From NCBI RefSeq assembly GCF_019218265.1, contig NZ_JAHUZE010000006.1, positions 1-64,000 of the forward strand: a DNA stretch of 64,000 nt, in the 5' to 3' direction. The DNA comes from Maritimibacter dapengensis. Its GTDB lineage: Bacteria > Pseudomonadota > Alphaproteobacteria > Rhodobacterales > Rhodobacteraceae. The notes beneath the pieces were generated by a model that was not told the DNA's origin, did no database searches, and was given only the letters and a program-made list of their open reading frames with translations. The first letter of the stretch is position 1, and each line of letters begins with the position of its first letter. Shown here piece by piece: positions 1 to 8,500 of this stretch. Made by a program: the position numbers and the translations under genes.

Positions 1-119
1 AACCCCGCAGGCCCGCCGCCGCTGCGCTATGTGAGGGCTACGCAGCGCCGGGCCTGCTCACCACCAAGGGGGTCAATATTGGATGCCGATAGGGGGTCAA
101 ACTTCAATGCCGATTGACA
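1..119. mobile_element. IS21-family insertion sequence, one terminus only
   Basis: The terminal 119 bases look like the outer end of an IS21-family element. Read on the minus strand from 119, the end starts TGTCAATCGGCATTGAAG and carries two tandem copies of a motif of the type TCGGCAT-(N)7-TTGACCCCCT, the repeated transposase-binding motif typical of IS21 ends. The ATPase reading frame to the right runs into it and stops within about 16 bases. The istA/istB genes would lie outside the window. The family assignment is from recognised terminal sequence, not a database search. Confidence 0.75.
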
Positions 120-1543
120 TTCACCACCGTCTTAGTGTGCGCGTCGAGTTGCTTCCTGATCGCGTCCTTGCGTGCTTCGATGCCGTCTTTTTCGCCGGAG
201 AGCTTCGTATACGTGCCGCAAAGCTCGGACACGTCCTCGCGGTGCCGGGTCTGGATCGCCGTCAGGCGGGCCAGCTCGGTCTCAGCCGCCTTGAGGTCGC
301 CCGCATCGGCGGCTGCCTTCTTGTTGGCGATGACGACATTCGCCGCCCGGATCGCGGTGTTCGCCGCCTCGATGGCGGCGATGGCGCTGTCATAAGCAGC
401 GCGCACGACCGTGAAACCTTCATCCGGCGCGATCGGTTCGAGCGGTACGGCCGCTTTGCGGTCGAGAAGGTCGGTCGCCCCGGTTGCAAGCCCGCGGATC
501 GCCTCGACGGCATCGGCCGGCAAGGCGAGGGCAGGAGCCTCGATCGCGCAATACTTCTGCCAGAACTCCACGCCGCCCTTATTCTGTTCTGCGATGGTGC
601 CAAGGCGGGCAAGGGCAGCATCGCCCATGTCCCGCGCGATGCCCGCTTTCATGGTAGCAATCTCTCCCGCAAGCGCCTCATAACGCTCGCTGAACACGGC
701 CCGAAAAGCGGCGATCAGCGGAAGCCCCCGAATATCTTGCCCACAGAAAGGACAGGTATCGTCGGCATGGCCGAGGCCATCCGCGATCCAGTTGCCACCG
801 CTGGCCGTCATGCCATGCGCGGCCAGGTGCGCCGACAGTTGTTGCTCCGCATCCTGTGCGATGGCGTCGATGGTGCGCGCCAGCATGCCGGTGAAATCCT
901 CCGGCAGGGCCGGAATAGGAAATTCGGAAAGGGCAGGGCGGGCGCGCAGCGCCCCGGCCTGCCGCAGCGCATCCACGCTGCGCGCCTGCGCCTCGATCTG
1001 CACCGCAATGTCGGGCGTCTCTGGCAGGGCAATGAAGGTGTCCAGTTTCATGCCAGCCGGCACATGCGGCTGAACGGCTTTTCCCGCCGTGCTAATTTCG
1101 CCGGTCTTGGCGCGACTCTCGGCGGCCAAGTCGGCATCCTTCGCTGCGAGCTTCACACCGGCGTCGCCGACGATGACACGATAGAGATTACGTTTGTGCT
1201 CGATGTCCACGACCTCGCCGGAGTGGACGTTCTCGGCGACAAACACCCCGTCGAAGATAGAGATGTCCGGCTTGGTCGCATTCCACGCCGTGCCATCAAA
1301 ACGGGCCTGTCCGCTGTCCAGCAGCAGCTCGATCGCCGGTGCGTCGGTAGCGCCAAGAGTCTTGCGGCCGAGGACATGGGCCGGATCGCCAGTTTGTAGT
1401 GAGCGGAGGACGGCACAGATCGTTGTTTTGCCGTAGCCGTTTGCACCCGCGATGAAGGTGTGCTTGCCAAGCTGCGGATTAGGGGAAGTGGCGGAGTTGC
1501 GGAACCGACCAACGTTCTTAATCGAAATGATCTTCTTGAGCAC
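104..1543 (-). pseudogene. AAA_13/RloC-like ATPase, truncated by an IS21 end
   Basis: N-terminal part of an SMC-like AAA ATPase. A Walker A motif GANGYGKTT lies near residues 33-41, followed by coiled-coil-rich sequence and a CPFCGQ zinc-hook-like motif near residue 264. This arrangement is known from AAA_13/RloC-type anticodon nucleases, in which Walker B and the nuclease domain lie C-terminal. Those parts are missing here: the last residues (VNRH) are encoded by the IS end and the frame stops at 104. A GTG start at 1543 is preferred because GGGGGAAG sits just upstream and the protein then starts MLKKIISIKNVGRF. It overlaps the 3' end of the upstream recombinase gene by 26 bp, suggesting translational coupling. 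It was probably a defence gene and is now probably inactive. A generic AAA_13 ATPase without nuclease is the alternative. Confidence 0.75.
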
Positions 1544-2120
1544 TTGCTTCCCCCTGAATAATACCGCCACGCCCGCCCGGCAAATGCCGGTAAAGCGTCG
1601 CCGGCGAAACCTTTAATCGCGTCGCCACCTCGTCCATGGTGATCGCTGGATCGCGTAATAGCGCCTTGGCGGCCGCCAGATCGGCGGAGGACAGGGCAGG
1701 GGGGCGGCCGCCTTTGCGGCCGCGATCGCGTGCAGCCTTGAGGCCCGCGCGAGTGCGCTCGCGGATCACGGATCGTTCGAACTCGGCAAGTGCCCCGAAA
1801 ATATGAAAGACGAGCTTGCCGCCGGCGGTTGTGGTGTCGATCGCTTCTGTGAGGGAGCGAAATCCGATGCCCTGATCCTCAAGCGTAGAAACCGTGTCGA
1901 TAAGCTGAGGCATGGATCGCGCCAGGCGGTCGAGCTTCCAGACGACCAGGCTATCCCCCGGACGCATGTATGACAGTGCGGCGGCCAGTTCGGGCCGGTC
2001 GCGCTGTCCGCCAGATGCCTTTTCGGTGAATACTTTTTCACAGCCCGCCGCCTTCAGGGCGTCGAGCTGGAGATCGGGATTCTGATCCTGCGTGGAGACG
2101 CGGGCATAACCGACGAGCAT
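1518..2120 (-). CDS. serine recombinase (Tn3 resolvase / Hin-like)
   Basis: Small serine recombinase of 200 residues. The N-terminus MLVGYARVSTQDQN carries the catalytic Ser, VVWKLDRLARS is the conserved arginine region, and FERSVIRERTRAGL is the E-helix. A C-terminal HTH (TMDEVATRLKVSPATLYRHLPG) would contact DNA. It resembles the Tn3 resolvase at 12922 but has an extra acidic C-terminal tail that overlaps the next gene. No transposase accompanies it. It may be a relic of a lost transposon, or an invertase or resolvase for this defence segment. Dyads just upstream (2180-2260) are plausible binding sites. Confidence 0.9.
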   Translation of the reverse strand: MLVGYARVSTQDQNPDLQLDALKAAGCEKVFTEKASGGQRDRPELAAALSYMRPGDSLVVWKLDRLARSMPQLIDTVSTLEDQGIGFRSLTEAIDTTTAGGKLVFHIFGALAEFERSVIRERTRAGLKAARDRGRKGGRPPALSSADLAAAKALLRDPAITMDEVATRLKVSPATLYRHLPGGRGGIIQGEASAQEDHFD

Positions 2121-2237
2121 ACAGACCTCTTAAAACTCATCGCACTATGAGGGAATTGAGAGTTTTATTTCAAGAGATAGTTTTGAGAGACCAGAGACCG
2201 AGTTTGCGAGCGGAGCAGGGGCTTCTACGGCGGGACT

Positions 2238-2259
2238 CTCAAAAACGGTGATTTTTGAG
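2238..2259. repeat. perfect dyad upstream of the recombinase gene
   Basis: CTCAAAAA (2238-2245) and TTTTTGAG (2252-2259) form a perfect 8-bp inverted repeat around a 6-bp centre. A related GTTTTGAGAG lies near 2180-2190, in the gap between the minus-strand recombinase and the plus-strand regulator. Spaced related dyads next to a serine recombinase gene suggest res subsites. A terminator is an alternative reading because of the A/T arms. Confidence 0.45.
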
Positions 2260-2267
2260 ATATTTTC

Positions 2268-2300
2268 TTGTTAGTGCCACCACTATGGTGTATCGTGGTG
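2268..2300 (+). promoter_or_regulatory. candidate promoter/operator of the restriction operon
   Basis: A -35 candidate TTGTTA (2268-2273) is 17 bp from a -10 candidate TATCGT (2291-2296). A dyad CACCAC (2278-2283) / GTGGTG (2295-2300) covers the spacer and -10, with a further GGTG inside. The first gene downstream encodes an RHH protein, and RHH repressors bind short inverted or direct repeats over their own promoters, so autoregulation is likely. This is inferred from sequence only. Confidence 0.45.
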
Positions 2301-2326
2301 CAATCTGATGCATAGATGTATTTGCC

Positions 2327-2518
2327 ATGCCTGTCGACGCCCAAAACAACGATGACAAATCCGTACATCGCCTGTCTGTCAGCCTCACGGCGGAGCAGCA
2401 TCGCGAGATTAACGAAATTGCCCGGAAAAACCGGGTATCAGTGGCATGGGTCGTGCGCGAAGCGATCGACCGCCTTCTGAAGGATGACATGCCGTTACTG
2501 CATGTGGGGAAAGAATGA
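2327..2518 (+). CDS. ribbon-helix-helix (CopG/Arc-type) regulator
   Basis: A 63-residue protein with a typical RHH core: strand HRLSVSLTAEQHREI, helix A, turn, then helix B VAWVVREAIDRLL. Such proteins bind operators as dimers of dimers. The stop codon overlaps the methyltransferase ATG (ATGA, 2515-2518), so it heads a translationally coupled restriction-modification operon and probably times methylase and nuclease expression, as C proteins do in other R-M systems. An antitoxin role is less likely because no toxin follows. Confidence 0.8.
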   Translation: MPVDAQNNDDKSVHRLSVSLTAEQHREINEIARKNRVSVAWVVREAIDRLLKDDMPLLHVGKE

Positions 2519-4266
2519 AAATCGCGCGTACCAAATCACGCACCACCACGCCAAAAGGCAAGTCTTTGAAAGTTGCCCCACGTGGTCGCTTCGCCGATTT
2601 GGACGAAGATAAGTTACGCGGTGGTTATTACACGTCAGCAAAGGTCGCAGAATGGCTTTGCGGCTGGGCGATCCAGTCCGCTGAGGATGTCGTACTGGAG
2701 CCGAGCTGCGGCGATGGTGCCTTTTTGGAGGCGGCCGCACATCGGCTCCGTGAGCTGGGCGGAAAGCCTGCAAAGATCGGGCGAAATCTGACTGGCGTTG
2801 AAATCATTCCGGCAGAAGCGGAAGCCGCAACAACGCGCCTTCAGGGCGTGATCGGCAAATCTGCCGAAAGGGTGGTTCAAAACTCGGACTTTTTTGCATG
2901 GTGGGCGGACTCTCTTCAGCCCGCCTTTGACGCGATCATCGGCAACCCGCCGTTCATCCGCTACCAATCGTTCCCTGAGCCGCATCGCACCATCGCCATG
3001 CAGATCATGGGCGATCAGGGGCTGACGCCAAATCGCCTGACCAACATCTGGGTGCCGTTCGTGGTCGCCGCGACGGCCAGTCTCAAGGCTGGCGGGCGCC
3101 TCGCACTCGTGCTGCCGGCGGAAATTCTGCAAGTCACTTATGCGGCGCAGTTGCGCTCCTATCTGACCGATCACTTCGAGCGGATCGACGTGATTGCCTG
3201 CAATGAGCTGTTCTTCGAGAAGGCGGAGCAAGAGGTCGTCCTGCTACTTGCTGATGGTGCTTTAGCAACAGCGTCCGAGGACAATACCTGCCGCGTTTCT
3301 CTGACAGCCGCCGCAACGGTTGCCGATATTACCGATGTCAAACCAGCCTTGATCCTCGATCGGGCGGAGCCCAAGACCATCCGGCACGACAGCGAGAAGT
3401 GGCTGAAATATTTCCTTGATAATCGGCAGATCACCTTCATGCGCGCTCTGCGCGATGCGGCGATCACGACGCCCATGTCCACGCACGCGAGCATCGACGT
3501 GGGGGTGGTCACCGGAAAAAATGAATTCTTTGTCCTCTCGGCTAATCAGGTCGAAGATCTTGGCCTTGAGGGCTACACGACGCCGCTGGTATCGCGCTCT
3601 GCCCAGCTCAAGGGCAGCAAGATCGGGAAGGCTGACTGGAGGTCCCTGGCCGCTGGCGGTGATCGCGTCCATCTACTCAACATCTCGAAGGCACAAGCCA
3701 GCAAGCTCACCGCACAACTGCGCCAATACATCGAGGAAGGTGAGCGGAAAGCATTCCATATGGGATACAAGTGCTCGATCCGAAAGCCTTGGTATCTGGT
3801 GCCGTCTGTCTGGGTGCCGGACGGTTTCGCGTTCCGCCAAATTTACGACTTCCCTCGCATGGTGCTGAACTCTTCGGGGGCTACGTCCACCGATACGATC
3901 CACCGGATGCGCAGCCACGGCGCGAAGCCTGAACGGGTGATCGCCAATACCTATACCTGGCTCACGGCTGCTTCGGCTGAGATCGAAGGGCGAAGCTACG
4001 GCGGCGGCGTTCTGGAGCTTGAACCGACAGAAGCCGAACGGTTGCTTATGCCCGCCCAGCTCAACGGCGCGATGCCGCTCACCGAAGTGGATCAACTCGT
4101 CCGTGCCGGCCGGCTCGATGATGTTCTGGAGGAGAATGCAAAGATCATCCTCCGCGAGCACATGGGGCTGACATCGGCAGAGTGTGATCTTTTGAAGAGC
4201 GTCTGGACGCAGATGCGGAATCGGCGGAACTCCCGTCGGCGTGGTGCCCGGAAACATACAGCATGA
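2515..4266 (+). CDS. N6-adenine DNA methyltransferase (Eco57I-like)
   Basis: Class I SAM-dependent methyltransferase of 583 residues. After a basic N-terminus comes GGYYTSAKVAEWL, then motif I LEPSCGDGAFLEAA near residues 62-75 (SAM binding), and the catalytic NPPF motif IIGNPPFIRY near residues 141-150, which marks amino-DNA methylases. The long C-terminal half would hold the target-recognition domain. It overlaps both neighbours by 4 bp (ATGA), so it is co-translated with the regulator and the methylase-nuclease. It is probably the protective methylase of this system. The recognition sequence cannot be read from the protein. Confidence 0.85.
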   Translation: MKIARTKSRTTTPKGKSLKVAPRGRFADLDEDKLRGGYYTSAKVAEWLCGWAIQSAEDVVLEPSCGDGAFLEAAAHRLRELGGKPAKIGRNLTGVEIIPAEAEAATTRLQGVIGKSAERVVQNSDFFAWWADSLQPAFDAIIGNPPFIRYQSFPEPHRTIAMQIMGDQGLTPNRLTNIWVPFVVAATASLKAGGRLALVLPAEILQVTYAAQLRSYLTDHFERIDVIACNELFFEKAEQEVVLLLADGALATASEDNTCRVSLTAAATVADITDVKPALILDRAEPKTIRHDSEKWLKYFLDNRQITFMRALRDAAITTPMSTHASIDVGVVTGKNEFFVLSANQVEDLGLEGYTTPLVSRSAQLKGSKIGKADWRSLAAGGDRVHLLNISKAQASKLTAQLRQYIEEGERKAFHMGYKCSIRKPWYLVPSVWVPDGFAFRQIYDFPRMVLNSSGATSTDTIHRMRSHGAKPERVIANTYTWLTAASAEIEGRSYGGGVLELEPTEAERLLMPAQLNGAMPLTEVDQLVRAGRLDDVLEENAKIILREHMGLTSAECDLLKSVWTQMRNRRNSRRRGARKHTA

Positions 4267-7200
4267 CAGCCGTTGACCCGAAGGACGCTGCCCGTGCTCG
4301 GGTGGCTGATCTTGTCCAGAACTTCCGGCGCAACGAAGCAGATTATCTGCGTGCGGCCTATAATGAGACGCAGGCGCGCACGGATTTTATTACGCCGCTG
4401 CTCGCGGCATTTGGGTGGGACGTGCACAACGTCGCCGGCCAACCGCTCGGGCTTCGGGAAGTTATCGAAGAGGCAACGGTTGAAGTCGGCGAAGAGCGGC
4501 TTTCCAAGAAGCCGGACTATGAGCTGCGCCTTGCACGCCAGCGCAAGCTCTTCGTTGAAGCCAAGAAGCCGAATGTGCGCATTGATCGGAGTAGGGATGC
4601 CGCATTCCAGACGCGGCGCTACGGTTATTCGGCAAGCCTGCCGATCTCGATCCTGACCAACTTTCATCAGCTGGCGGTCTATGACTGCCGGCCCTCTCCA
4701 AACAACACCGATGAAGCGCATGTCGCGCGTATTCTGCTTGTCGGATACGAAGAGTTTGAGGCGCGCTTCGACGAGCTATGGCCGCTTCTGTCGCGTGAGG
4801 CTGTGTACTCTGGCGATTTTGATCGCCGCTTCGCCGTCGATGTGACCCGGCACGGTGCCGATCAGTTTGACGACTTTTTCTTGCGCCAAGTGCGGTCGTG
4901 GCGCGAGCGTCTCGCAAGAGATATTCACCAGCAAGTCCCCGGCCTGTCGCCGGAAGAGCTGACCTATGCGGTGCAACTGTTCCTTTCGCGGATCGTGTTC
5001 CTTCGTATCTGTGAAGATCGCGACATCGAGCGGTATGAAACCCTGCGTGGCCTGACCGCCGGCAACAGTTTTGATGCTCTTATGGCGGAGCTGCGGCGCG
5101 CGGACGCCTTCTATGATTCCGGTCTGTTCCGGCTGCTCGATGATGCCAGGCTCGGGATTCGCATCAGCGACGATGTGCTGAGCGGTATCATCAACGAGCT
5201 TTACTACCCGCAGAGCCCCTACACCTTCGCTGTCGTGGAAACCGAAGTCCTCGGGGAAATCTACGAGCAGTTTCTGGGCGAGATCATCACGATCGACGCG
5301 CATGGCAACGTCGAGATCGTCAGCAAGCCCGAGGTGCGGGACAGCGGCGGCGTCGTGCCGACGCCGCGCTACATCGTCGATGCAATTGTGCAGCGCACGG
5401 TTGGGCCGAAACTAGCCGGACAGTCTCCGGCTGATCTCGCAGCCTTCACCGTTGCCGACATTTGCTGCGGCTCGGGCATTTTCCTCTTGTCGGTTTTCGA
5501 GTTCCTGACGGACCACTATCTGTCCTGGTATCTGGCCAACGATCGCGCAAACCATGTGGGCCGCACGATCTATGAAGCCGGGGCAGGGCTGTGGCGTCTG
5601 ACTTTCGAGGAAAAGCGACGCATCCTGCTCGCGCATGTGCGCGGCGTCGATATTGATGCCAATGCGGTTGAGGTCGCCCGCTTTAGCCTTCTTTTGAAGC
5701 TGATTGAAGACGAGAGCGAAGCCGGGTTGCGAGAGTATGTCGATCGCACCGGCACGCCGGCGCTGCCGGAGCTGGATGGAACGCTGCGAGCAGGAAATAG
5801 TCTTGTCAGCCAGGCGGAGTGGGTTGCGGCGCGTGGCGCACTGCCGGCACGGCTTTTGGATAAGGTCAATCCTTTCTCCTGGGCGGTCGAGTTCCCGGCG
5901 GAGAATGCACGAGATGGCTTCGACGTGATCGTTGGAAACCCGCCCTATATCCGCATTCAGAACATGCAGACATACTCGCCGGAGGAAGCCGCCTTTTACC
6001 AATCGGCGGGGTCTCCTTACACAACGGCGCGCCAAGACAACTTCGACAAATACGCGCTGTTCATTGAACGCTCGCTGAGCCTTGTACGGCCAGACGGTCG
6101 GCTTGGCTTCATTGTCCCGCATAAATTCATGACGATTCAAGCCGGGCGGGCGCTTCGGCGGCTGGTGACGGCCGGGCATCCGCTCGAAGAGATCGTGCAT
6201 TTCGGCGTGCAGCAGGTCTTCGGACGCTTGGCGACCAACTACACCTGTCTGTTGATCCTCGACCGGCAAGGGACGGCCGATGTGACCGTGGAGCGGGTCG
6301 AAGCCTTGGATTTGTGGCGGTATGGCACGCCAGGGCCGAGAAGCACGATGCCGGCCGCCGAGCTGACGGATGATCCGTGGCAATTCGCCGATGCGGCCAC
6401 GCGCGCGCTGTTTGCACGGGTACGCGCTGCCTGCGGCCGCGAGCTGGGCGAAGCAGCCGAAATTTTTGTCGGAGTCCAAACCAGCGCCGATGCAATTTAC
6501 ATCTTCCGCGAGGTCAGCAGCACGCCAAACACTGTGACGCTGCGGTGGGACGGCCGCGATTGGCCGATCGAGCGGGACATACTCCGGCCTTGCCTGCTCG
6601 ATGTCACGCTGCAACCCTACGCGCGCGCTGAGGCCAACACCTGGATGATCTTCCCCTATGAGATCGTCAACGGTGCCCGCACGACAGCGCAGTTGATCCA
6701 GCCCGCAGACATGGCGCGGCGGTTTCCGCTCTGCCTAGCTTACTTGACAGCGCGTCAAGCTGATCTGCAACGGCGCAATATCGTTGGCGGCACGGCCGCT
6801 ACCCGGCAATTCTATCAGTTCGGCCGCTCGCAGAGCCTGACGAAGTTCGACAGCCCCAAGATCATCCTGCCGATCCTGTCCCGTGAAGCCCGTTACGCCT
6901 ATGATGATACCAACATCATGATGACGGGCGGCGGGAACGGTCCCTATTATCTGATCCGGCCACGCAATGGCGCAGCGGAAACAAACTTCTTCCTTTTGGC
7001 CGTGCTGCACCACCCCCTGAGTGAAGCGATGGTGCGGACCCATACCAGCCCGTTCCGGGGTGGATACTATTCACATGGCAAGCAGTTCATCGAGCACTTG
7101 CCAATTCCGCCGGCAACACCAGCGGAGCGGGCGAATATCGAAGCCCTTGTCACGCAGTTGATCGCTGCAAACGATGCTGCTCAAGCGGCTCGTGTGCCGC

Positions 7201-7328
7201 ATCAAAAGACGCTTCATGAGCGCAATGCGGCCGCGCTACGCGACCAAATTGAAGCGATCGTCACGACATTGTTCGGACTCTCGCCAGCGGATATGGCGCT
7301 GGCGAGGGCCGTGCCAATCCCGGCATGA
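4263..7328 (+). CDS. Eco57I-type restriction-modification enzyme (type IIG-like)
   Basis: Protein of 1021 residues combining nuclease and methylase. The N-terminal 200 residues resemble an HsdR_N/PD-(D/E)xK nuclease: KKPDYELRL and then FVEAKKPN near residues 82-103. A helical linker is followed by SAM motif ADICCGSGIFLL near 398 and catalytic GNPPYIRIQN near 558. A TaqI-like specificity domain probably makes up the C-terminal third (LPIPPATPAERANIEALV near the end). This layout is known for type IIG enzymes. A second complete methylase just upstream suggests strand-specific or phase-like modification by two subunits. Confidence 0.85.
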   Translation: MTAVDPKDAARARVADLVQNFRRNEADYLRAAYNETQARTDFITPLLAAFGWDVHNVAGQPLGLREVIEEATVEVGEERLSKKPDYELRLARQRKLFVEAKKPNVRIDRSRDAAFQTRRYGYSASLPISILTNFHQLAVYDCRPSPNNTDEAHVARILLVGYEEFEARFDELWPLLSREAVYSGDFDRRFAVDVTRHGADQFDDFFLRQVRSWRERLARDIHQQVPGLSPEELTYAVQLFLSRIVFLRICEDRDIERYETLRGLTAGNSFDALMAELRRADAFYDSGLFRLLDDARLGIRISDDVLSGIINELYYPQSPYTFAVVETEVLGEIYEQFLGEIITIDAHGNVEIVSKPEVRDSGGVVPTPRYIVDAIVQRTVGPKLAGQSPADLAAFTVADICCGSGIFLLSVFEFLTDHYLSWYLANDRANHVGRTIYEAGAGLWRLTFEEKRRILLAHVRGVDIDANAVEVARFSLLLKLIEDESEAGLREYVDRTGTPALPELDGTLRAGNSLVSQAEWVAARGALPARLLDKVNPFSWAVEFPAENARDGFDVIVGNPPYIRIQNMQTYSPEEAAFYQSAGSPYTTARQDNFDKYALFIERSLSLVRPDGRLGFIVPHKFMTIQAGRALRRLVTAGHPLEEIVHFGVQQVFGRLATNYTCLLILDRQGTADVTVERVEALDLWRYGTPGPRSTMPAAELTDDPWQFADAATRALFARVRAACGRELGEAAEIFVGVQTSADAIYIFREVSSTPNTVTLRWDGRDWPIERDILRPCLLDVTLQPYARAEANTWMIFPYEIVNGARTTAQLIQPADMARRFPLCLAYLTARQADLQRRNIVGGTAATRQFYQFGRSQSLTKFDSPKIILPILSREARYAYDDTNIMMTGGGNGPYYLIRPRNGAAETNFFLLAVLHHPLSEAMVRTHTSPFRGGYYSHGKQFIEHLPIPPATPAERANIEALVTQLIAANDAAQAARVPHQKTLHERNAAALRDQIEAIVTTLFGLSPADMALARAVPIPA

Positions 7329-7419
7329 CGGCTGCGAGTTCTTTAGAGCGACAGCCTGGACGCGGTTCTTTTACTCTCGTCCATCCCAAGCGTGTCGCGG
7401 TTTTGAATGAGAGGGTTCG

Positions 7420-8325
7420 ATGAGGCGATTCAAAATCGACGCGGAAACGCTTCCCGACCTGCCTGGGATGATGCTCGTCACGGTCGAAGCTCTGAAAGAG
7501 CTCGGCGGGTCAGCGACGATCCAGGAGCTCGATGAGAAGGTAATCGAGCTGGAAGGCGTTACGGAGACCGAACAAGCCTTCACCATGCCGCGCGACGAAA
7601 ACCGAACGCGGGTAAATTACTATCTAGCCTGGGCGCGGACCTATCTGAAACGGGGTGAGGCACTGAACAATTCCCAGCGTGGGGTCTGGGCACTGACCGA
7701 GGCAGGCTCAGCAATTTCCGATCTTAAGGCAACACGAAAAATCTACGATCAGGTGACGCAGGAAGAACGCGAACGCGCGCGCCTGAAACGTCTCGCCGCG
7801 AAGAACGCCGAAGCCGCCCGAGGTGACGAGATCGAAGTCATGGCAGATGACGGCCCCGAAGATGAAGAAGACTGGAAGTCAGCGCTCTTGGCCGTTCTAG
7901 GAAAGATAACAGCGGACGGTTTCGAGCGCCTGTCACAGCGTCTTCTGCGGGAGGCGGGCTTCACCAAGGTCGAGGTGCGCGGCAAGTCTGGCGACGGCGG
8001 GATAGACGGCGTCGGAGTGCTGCGGGTAAACCTTGTGTCTTTCCAGGTTTATTTCCAGTGTAAGCGCTGGAAAGGGAGCGTTGGAGCAAAGGAAATCCGC
8101 GACTTTCGCGGAGCCTTGCAAGGGCGGGCCGACAAGGGACTCTTCATCACCACCGGACACTTCACCAGCCAAGCTTCGGATGAAGCCACGCGTGATGGCG
8201 CGATTGCAATCGACCTGATCGACGGCGATCGCCTTTGCGAACTCTTGAAGGAAAACAAGCTAGGCGTTGCGACAGAGATGATTGAACGGGTCCAGATTCA
8301 GCCTGATTGGTTTGCAGGCATTTGA
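7420..8325 (+). CDS. mrr: Mrr-type restriction endonuclease
   Basis: A 301-residue protein with an N-terminal Mrr winged-helix domain (about 1-100, including RVNYYLAWARTYLKRG and GVWALTE) and a C-terminal Mrr catalytic domain. In the latter, FERLSQRLLREAGFTKVEV leads to the metal-site Asp in GDGGIDG (about 190-196) and the Q-x-K pair in FQCKRWKG (about 211-218). Mrr enzymes cut methylated DNA in E. coli; homologues next to methylases are also used as the nuclease of R-M systems. It lies 92 bp after the methylase-nuclease on the same strand and is probably part of the operon. Confidence 0.88.
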   Translation: MRRFKIDAETLPDLPGMMLVTVEALKELGGSATIQELDEKVIELEGVTETEQAFTMPRDENRTRVNYYLAWARTYLKRGEALNNSQRGVWALTEAGSAISDLKATRKIYDQVTQEERERARLKRLAAKNAEAARGDEIEVMADDGPEDEEDWKSALLAVLGKITADGFERLSQRLLREAGFTKVEVRGKSGDGGIDGVGVLRVNLVSFQVYFQCKRWKGSVGAKEIRDFRGALQGRADKGLFITTGHFTSQASDEATRDGAIAIDLIDGDRLCELLKENKLGVATEMIERVQIQPDWFAGI

Positions 8326-8366
8326 GGCGGTCTTCGCCCCTTTGGGGGCGTTCGCGCGAAGCGCCG

Positions 8367-8408
8367 GACCTGTCGGCGGGTAGCCTTCAGGTTGCCCGCC
8401 GACAGGTC
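8367..8408. repeat. 14-bp perfect inverted repeat after mrr
   Basis: GACCTGTCGGCGGG (8367-8380) and CCCGCCGACAGGTC (8395-8408) are exact reverse complements separated by 14 bases. No T-tract follows on either strand, so it is not a classical intrinsic terminator. It could be a REP-like or mRNA-stabilising hairpin at the 3' end of the restriction operon. Confidence 0.55.
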
Positions 8409-8450
8409 ACCCTGAAACCGCCCAACACCTGGATCACCCCACAACGCAAA

Positions 8451-8476
8451 AGGCCCCCACCTGGTGACGGGGGCCT
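8451..8476 (-). terminator. intrinsic terminator of ardC
   Basis: On the minus strand AGGCCCCC and GGGGGCCT pair around a 10-base loop and are followed by TTTTG, 25 bases after the ardC stop. The stem is symmetrical, so it may also slow rightward transcription arriving from mrr. Confidence 0.7.
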
Positions 8477-8500
8477 CGATCATTGCGGCGGTGCGGGCTG

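Noticed and set aside
83-1399. 438-codon rightward reading frame at the left edge
   Set aside because: Entirely antisense to the RloC-like ATPase; no domain, no RBS, typical of high-GC shadow frames.
5412-6614. 400-codon leftward reading frame
   Set aside because: Antisense to the methylase-nuclease, no recognisable domain.
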